Below are positions 62,948-64,000 of a stretch of 64,000 bases of DNA, in pieces (position 1 is the first letter of the stretch; each line of letters starts with the position of its first letter). The DNA lies in contig JBASFK010000002.1 in assembly GCA_049652985.1 (NCBI GenBank), positions 186,001-250,000 on the forward strand, written 5' to 3'. The notes beneath the pieces were generated by a model that did no database searches, was not told the origin of the DNA, and saw only the letters and a program-made list of their open reading frames with translations. Made by a program: the position numbers and the translations under genes. Source of the DNA: UBA7657 sp049652985. Lineage in GTDB: Bacteria > Pseudomonadota > Alphaproteobacteria > Micavibrionales > Micavibrionaceae.

Positions 62948-63275
62948 GGGCAGACACAGCCTTTGCCGCCGCTGAGGCTGCAGCCTCTGTAGCTTTTTCT
63001 TTGGTTTCTGCGGCAAAATATTTATCAAGTCCTTTTTCCAGCCACCCAATATCGCCGGGAACGAGCCTGGATTCCCCCCATTTTCCGGTTTCGATCATTT
63101 CTTTAATCTGTTGAATATCCAGATCAATGACACTGCCTACACTGCCTTTACCCGCGCCGGTAAGTACGAACATGACCGTTAGCGGGGCTTTCAAATGAAC
63201 ATGGCGACAACTCCAGACATTTTTAAAAAGTGCCGCCGGAGTTTCATTAGAAACTATTTGTTTATCGTCAGACAT
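62928..63275 (-). CDS. Small hypothetical protein, GKW family
   Basis: 115 residues. Segment FVLTGAGKGSVGSV followed by LDIQQIKEMIETGKWGESRLV and DIGWLEKGLDKYF. This matches the spacing of the gene at 29579-29839 and, more weakly, its neighbour at 63319. Ala-rich C-terminus. AT-rich. Confidence 0.65.
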   Translation of the reverse strand: MSDDKQIVSNETPAALFKNVWSCRHVHLKAPLTVMFVLTGAGKGSVGSVIDLDIQQIKEMIETGKWGESRLVPGDIGWLEKGLDKYFAAETKEKATEAAASAAAKAVSAPTLGPS

Positions 63276-63318
63276 TTACATTTTCTTTTATTGTTTTATT
63301 GGATATGGCGTAATTATT

Positions 63319-63687
63319 TTATGACATGCCGGTTGGCGTAGGGACGGGTTGAGTTTCTTGCTGTTCCCCTCTTCCAAGATTACCTCCTGGTGTCCATAAT
63401 CCACCGATTTTTGGTGAATCCTTTTTTGAAGCCTCGTCAGCTTCAATGGCAAATTCCAATTGTTTATGAGCATATTTCAGTAACTCAATGTCACTTTCCG
63501 TGTATTCCGGCGAATGAGGATTCTCGGCATCGAGGAAATAATCAATATTATCCAGCGTGTAGTCTCTAACCTCTCCCTTACCTGCCAAACCAAGTCCTGA
63601 AAGGCGCAGCATGGCAGTAAACCCCTTGCCGGTTTTAAGATTACGCGTGCCGCAATATTCCGAAAAGTGGCTACCTTTAGCAATCAT
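63319..63687 (-). CDS. Small hypothetical protein related to its neighbour
   Basis: 122 residues. FTAMLRLSGLGLAGKGEVRD and LDNIDYFLDAE, then ESDIELLKYAHKQLEFA parallel the FVLTGAGKGSV, LDIQQIKEM and DIGWLEKGLDKYF of the downstream gene. C-terminal Pro/Gln-rich tail. Unknown function, AT-rich. Confidence 0.65.
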   Translation of the reverse strand: MIAKGSHFSEYCGTRNLKTGKGFTAMLRLSGLGLAGKGEVRDYTLDNIDYFLDAENPHSPEYTESDIELLKYAHKQLEFAIEADEASKKDSPKIGGLWTPGGNLGRGEQQETQPVPTPTGMS

Positions 63688-63849
63688 AGTATAACTCCCA
63701 GTCCGTGGTTTCTTATTAGCCGTAATCTGAATTTTTTATAGCTAAAAAGCAATAAAAATATGCAAGCTGTTCATTTTAATATGTAAATTATACCTGAAAA
63801 CTCCGGCCCGGGGCTGGCCAGCGGGGAATGAATCTTCTAGGTTTTCGTT

Positions 63850-64000
63850 ATGAATGTTTTTTTCACTATCTGCATGGTCCTGGCGGCGCTGGCCGTCCTC
63901 GGCGTCCTGGTTGTCGGCATCATTTCCATGGTCAGAGGCGGCGAGTTCAATAAAAAATACGGTAATAAACTGATGCGCGCCCGTGTTATTCTTCAGGGCG
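63850..64000 (+). CDS. HIG1-type twin-TM membrane protein (3' cut by window)
   Basis: 50 residues visible. One TM segment (about 5-27) then SMVRGGEFNKKYGNKLMRARV, the HIG1-domain loop (NxxxxxxLMRxRV). Family members associate with respiratory complexes. The second TM segment lies past the window end. Confidence 0.8.
   Translation, partial: MNVFFTICMVLAALAVLGVLVVGIISMVRGGEFNKKYGNKLMRARVILQG

Overview
The window is a dense, mostly housekeeping stretch of an alphaproteobacterial chromosome. No rRNA, CRISPR array, complete insertion sequence or phage is visible. The lineage is inferred from a Fur protein that lacks the C-terminal CxxC pairs, DUF1491 and DUF4167 proteins, a fabA-fabB-fabI cluster, a SUF-only Fe-S operon with sufT, and a PleC/DivJ-type histidine kinase. 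A Rhodospirillales- or Micavibrio-like bacterium would fit, but the sequence alone does not settle this.

Layout. 1-8 kb: end of metK, trmB, then the translation/transcription cluster rimP-nusA-infB-rbfA-truB-rpsO; ylxR is missing between nusA and infB. 8-13 kb: small membrane proteins, gpmA, pnp and a glycerophosphodiester phosphodiesterase. 13-16 kb: fabA-fabB-fabI (reverse) and an unrecognised 324-residue protein. 17-18.5 kb: SH3-domain protein and dusA, divergent. 18.5-25.2 kb: SUF operon on the reverse strand (Rrf2 regulator, sufB, three inserted small genes, sufC, sufD, sufS, sufT, sufA), almost entirely with overlapping start and stop codons. 25-30 kb: membrane-fused spermidine-synthase-like protein, prfC and small unknown genes. 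30-34 kb: DUF1491, fur, PAS histidine kinase, degenerate GGDEF protein. 33.5-38.4 kb: tgt, rpmB, CobD-like protein, PHA depolymerase, YgjP-type metalloprotease. 38.4-45 kb: ruvX, then gatC-(TM protein)-gatA-(two secreted Cys-rich paralogues)-gatB, an isolated MraZ-like gene. 45-50.7 kb: MFS transporter, TerD, TMEM175-like channel, VOC protein, tRNA-Ser, lipoprotein, DTW protein, leucyl aminopeptidase. 50.7-56.2 kb: MurC-like ligase, lipoprotein, clpB. 56.4-64 kb: DUF4167, prmC-prfA-RodZ-like-lysC (reverse), ubiG, two related small proteins, and the start of a HIG1-type membrane protein.

The most unusual locus is inside the SUF operon. A low-GC HEPN-domain gene and a two-gene membrane cassette sit between sufB and sufC. 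The cassette is bracketed by a 23-bp near-perfect direct repeat made of the first codons of sufC, and every junction is translationally coupled. Other points of interest are a Tgt that has lost its three zinc cysteines, a perfect palindrome over the start of the small gene ahead of prfC, a scattered family of small low-GC proteins sharing a GKW...LV motif, and paired Cys-rich exported proteins inside the gat cluster. No intergenic gap exceeds about 300 bases.
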